From an uncultured Bacilli bacterium (GTDB lineage Bacteria > Bacillota_I > Bacilli_A > RF39 > UBA660): a DNA stretch of 64,000 nucleotides. A model generated the notes under the pieces. The model did no database searches. It had not been told where the DNA came from and saw only the letters and a program-made list of their open reading frames with translations. A program made the position numbers and the translations under genes. Location of the stretch: assembly GCA_934130545.1 (NCBI GenBank), contig CAKOYD010000001.1, positions 1 to 64,000 of the forward strand, written 5' to 3'. Position 1 is the first letter of the stretch, and each line of letters begins with the position of its first letter. Shown here piece by piece: positions 62,967 to 64,000 of the stretch.

Positions 62967-63695
62967 TTATTTCTTTCTTCTTGTTAGGCTATCAATGGAT
63001 AATTCTTCTGGTAAGTCAATATTTTTTAAGTCTGACATATTAATACTTTTTATAAGTTCTTCTCTAGCTTCAGCACCTGTTATTTCATCATTTATAACTC
63101 TTCTTGTTAAACTTGATATTAAAGTATATATAGATGGTTCTTCATATTGAGGAATAGGTTCTAAAGTTGGACATAGCATTTTTGATGATTTCATATCAAA
63201 ATAAAGATCACGATAATTTAGATAACTTTGAGTATACTTTTCTGACAAGGTATATATTTTTTTAGTAATTTGTCCTTTAGTAGTTAGTTTTTTAAAGTTT
63301 GAAGGAATAGCTTCTGTTAAAATCATAAATGTTCTTGTTTTAGAGAATCTTTCATAAAATTTATCACTTTGTAAGTTATTATATAAAGATATTTTTAAGA
63401 ATTCTTTAGGTCTAGTATTACCCTCTCCTTGAGTTAATATATCTATTATACGATAGTCTCCTGATAATATTATTGGGCGAACTTTTTTTACTTGCTTATT
63501 ATCTCTAATGCTTGTTTTTACTATTTTAAATCTAGTATTGTTTGATAAAATATAACCTTTGTTTTGAAGATATTCACTAATTTGATTATGAGTATCAAAG
63601 TTTTTAGTAATTATATCAATATATTCTATACGATCTCTATCTAATATTTCTTCTTCGTAGTCTTCGGTAAATGCAATTAATTTATATTTAGCCAT
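62967..63695 (-). CDS. unknown protein between xer and an ABC permease
   Basis: 242 residues, soluble, lysine-rich, predicted alpha/beta. I do not recognise it; no membrane segments or metal motifs. Two bases separate its stop from the xer start. The ribosome site AAGGAAG is good. The location suggests it is translated with xer. Confidence 0.7.
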   Translation of the reverse strand: MAKYKLIAFTEDYEEEILDRDRIEYIDIITKNFDTHNQISEYLQNKGYILSNNTRFKIVKTSIRDNKQVKKVRPIILSGDYRIIDILTQGEGNTRPKEFLKISLYNNLQSDKFYERFSKTRTFMILTEAIPSNFKKLTTKGQITKKIYTLSEKYTQSYLNYRDLYFDMKSSKMLCPTLEPIPQYEEPSIYTLISSLTRRVINDEITGAEAREELIKSINMSDLKNIDLPEELSIDSLTRRKK

Positions 63696-63700
63696 ATTTT

Positions 63701-64000
63701 CTACTTCCTTTCTTTAACAGCTTTTAGCATTCTTTGCCATAGATGGTCTTGTGAATAGTTTAGTATTCCAGCTTTATATATTCTTAAGCCATATTTAAAT
63801 AATATATATAATGTCAGTACCATTAAGATAATAGCGATAGATAAATCTATTAGGGTTATTTCTCCTAGGGCATATAGAGTTGGTGATAAAAGTGATGAGA
63901 TAAATGGTACATAAGACATTACTTTTATAAAGGCTGATCCTTTAAATAGTGATGACATCATTGATAGATAGAATGAACTTAACAAGACAATAACCATTGG
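63701..64000 (-). CDS. ABC-2 type transporter permease, C-terminal part
   Basis: The last 100 or so residues of a membrane protein that continues beyond the right edge. Three hydrophobic segments, with YVPFISSLLSPTLYALGEI and a C-terminal FKYGLRIYKAGILNYSQ, match the end of NatB/YhaP-like ABC-2 permeases. The start lies outside. Confidence 0.75.
   Translation of the reverse strand, partial: PMVIVLLSSFYLSMMSSLFKGSAFIKVMSYVPFISSLLSPTLYALGEITLIDLSIAIILMVLTLYILFKYGLRIYKAGILNYSQDHLWQRMLKAVKERK

Overview
The window is a very AT-rich bacterial chromosome segment that reads with the standard code: TGA ends genes, for example at the ATGA junction at 971, and Trp is TGG. Strong AAGGAGG-type ribosome sites, a valine-type T-box, murC/murF, lgt, an lgt/trxB neighbourhood and a ricA-miaB pair point to a low-GC Gram-positive (Bacillota). 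A small-genome Bacilli/Erysipelotrichia/RF39-like gut lineage is my inference, not something the sequence proves. Apart from three rightward genes at the left (CPBP protease, phosphoesterase, GH3 glycosidase), every gene runs leftward.

Layout. 0.3-6 kb: CPBP protease and phosphoesterase, an HD protein, an orphan gene with a consensus promoter, fmt, and an anchored GH3 glycosidase. 6-13.5 kb: translation and envelope block (ricA-like, miaB, an unusual RNB protein, lepA, trxB, lgt, holin-like). 13.5-14.7 kb: an Abi_2/HEPN gene followed by a probable small RNA. 14.8-19.2 kb: typA, a membrane glycosyltransferase, a decayed Rpn-type nuclease and yebC. 19.3-24.3 kb: a compact Tad pilus operon. 24.4-29.2 kb: a cohesin/dockerin surface protein and a DUF2207-LemA pair. 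29.2-30 kb: a MazG-like gene and tRNAs Glu, Ile and Lys. 30-38 kb: an ATP-grasp/aminotransferase pair, murF-trmB, htrA, a second Abi_2 gene, an amidase and the remains of a VbhA/Fic module. 38-52 kb: large lineage-specific proteins (zincin, transglutaminase, J-domain protein, glycine-rich surface protein) around a T-box-controlled HD-valS operon. 52.5-57 kb: murC, an SH3-like protein and uvrB. 57-59 kb: a TIR + RhuM cassette whose far end carries a duplicate of the uvrB start. 59-64 kb: lipoprotein, cysteine-rich metallothionein-like protein, M29 aminopeptidase, class I amidotransferase, Xer recombinase, an unknown gene and the end of an ABC permease.

Housekeeping genes are tightly packed, with 1-8 base overlaps and terminator stems that include stop codons. 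Accessory and defence-type genes (two Abi_2, TIR, RhuM, decayed Fic and Rpn) sit singly in the gaps. The observations I think most deserve a second look are the uvrB-flanked TIR/RhuM cassette, the Abi_2-linked small RNA, and the ten-G tract inside a leader peptide gene ahead of the largest surface protein.
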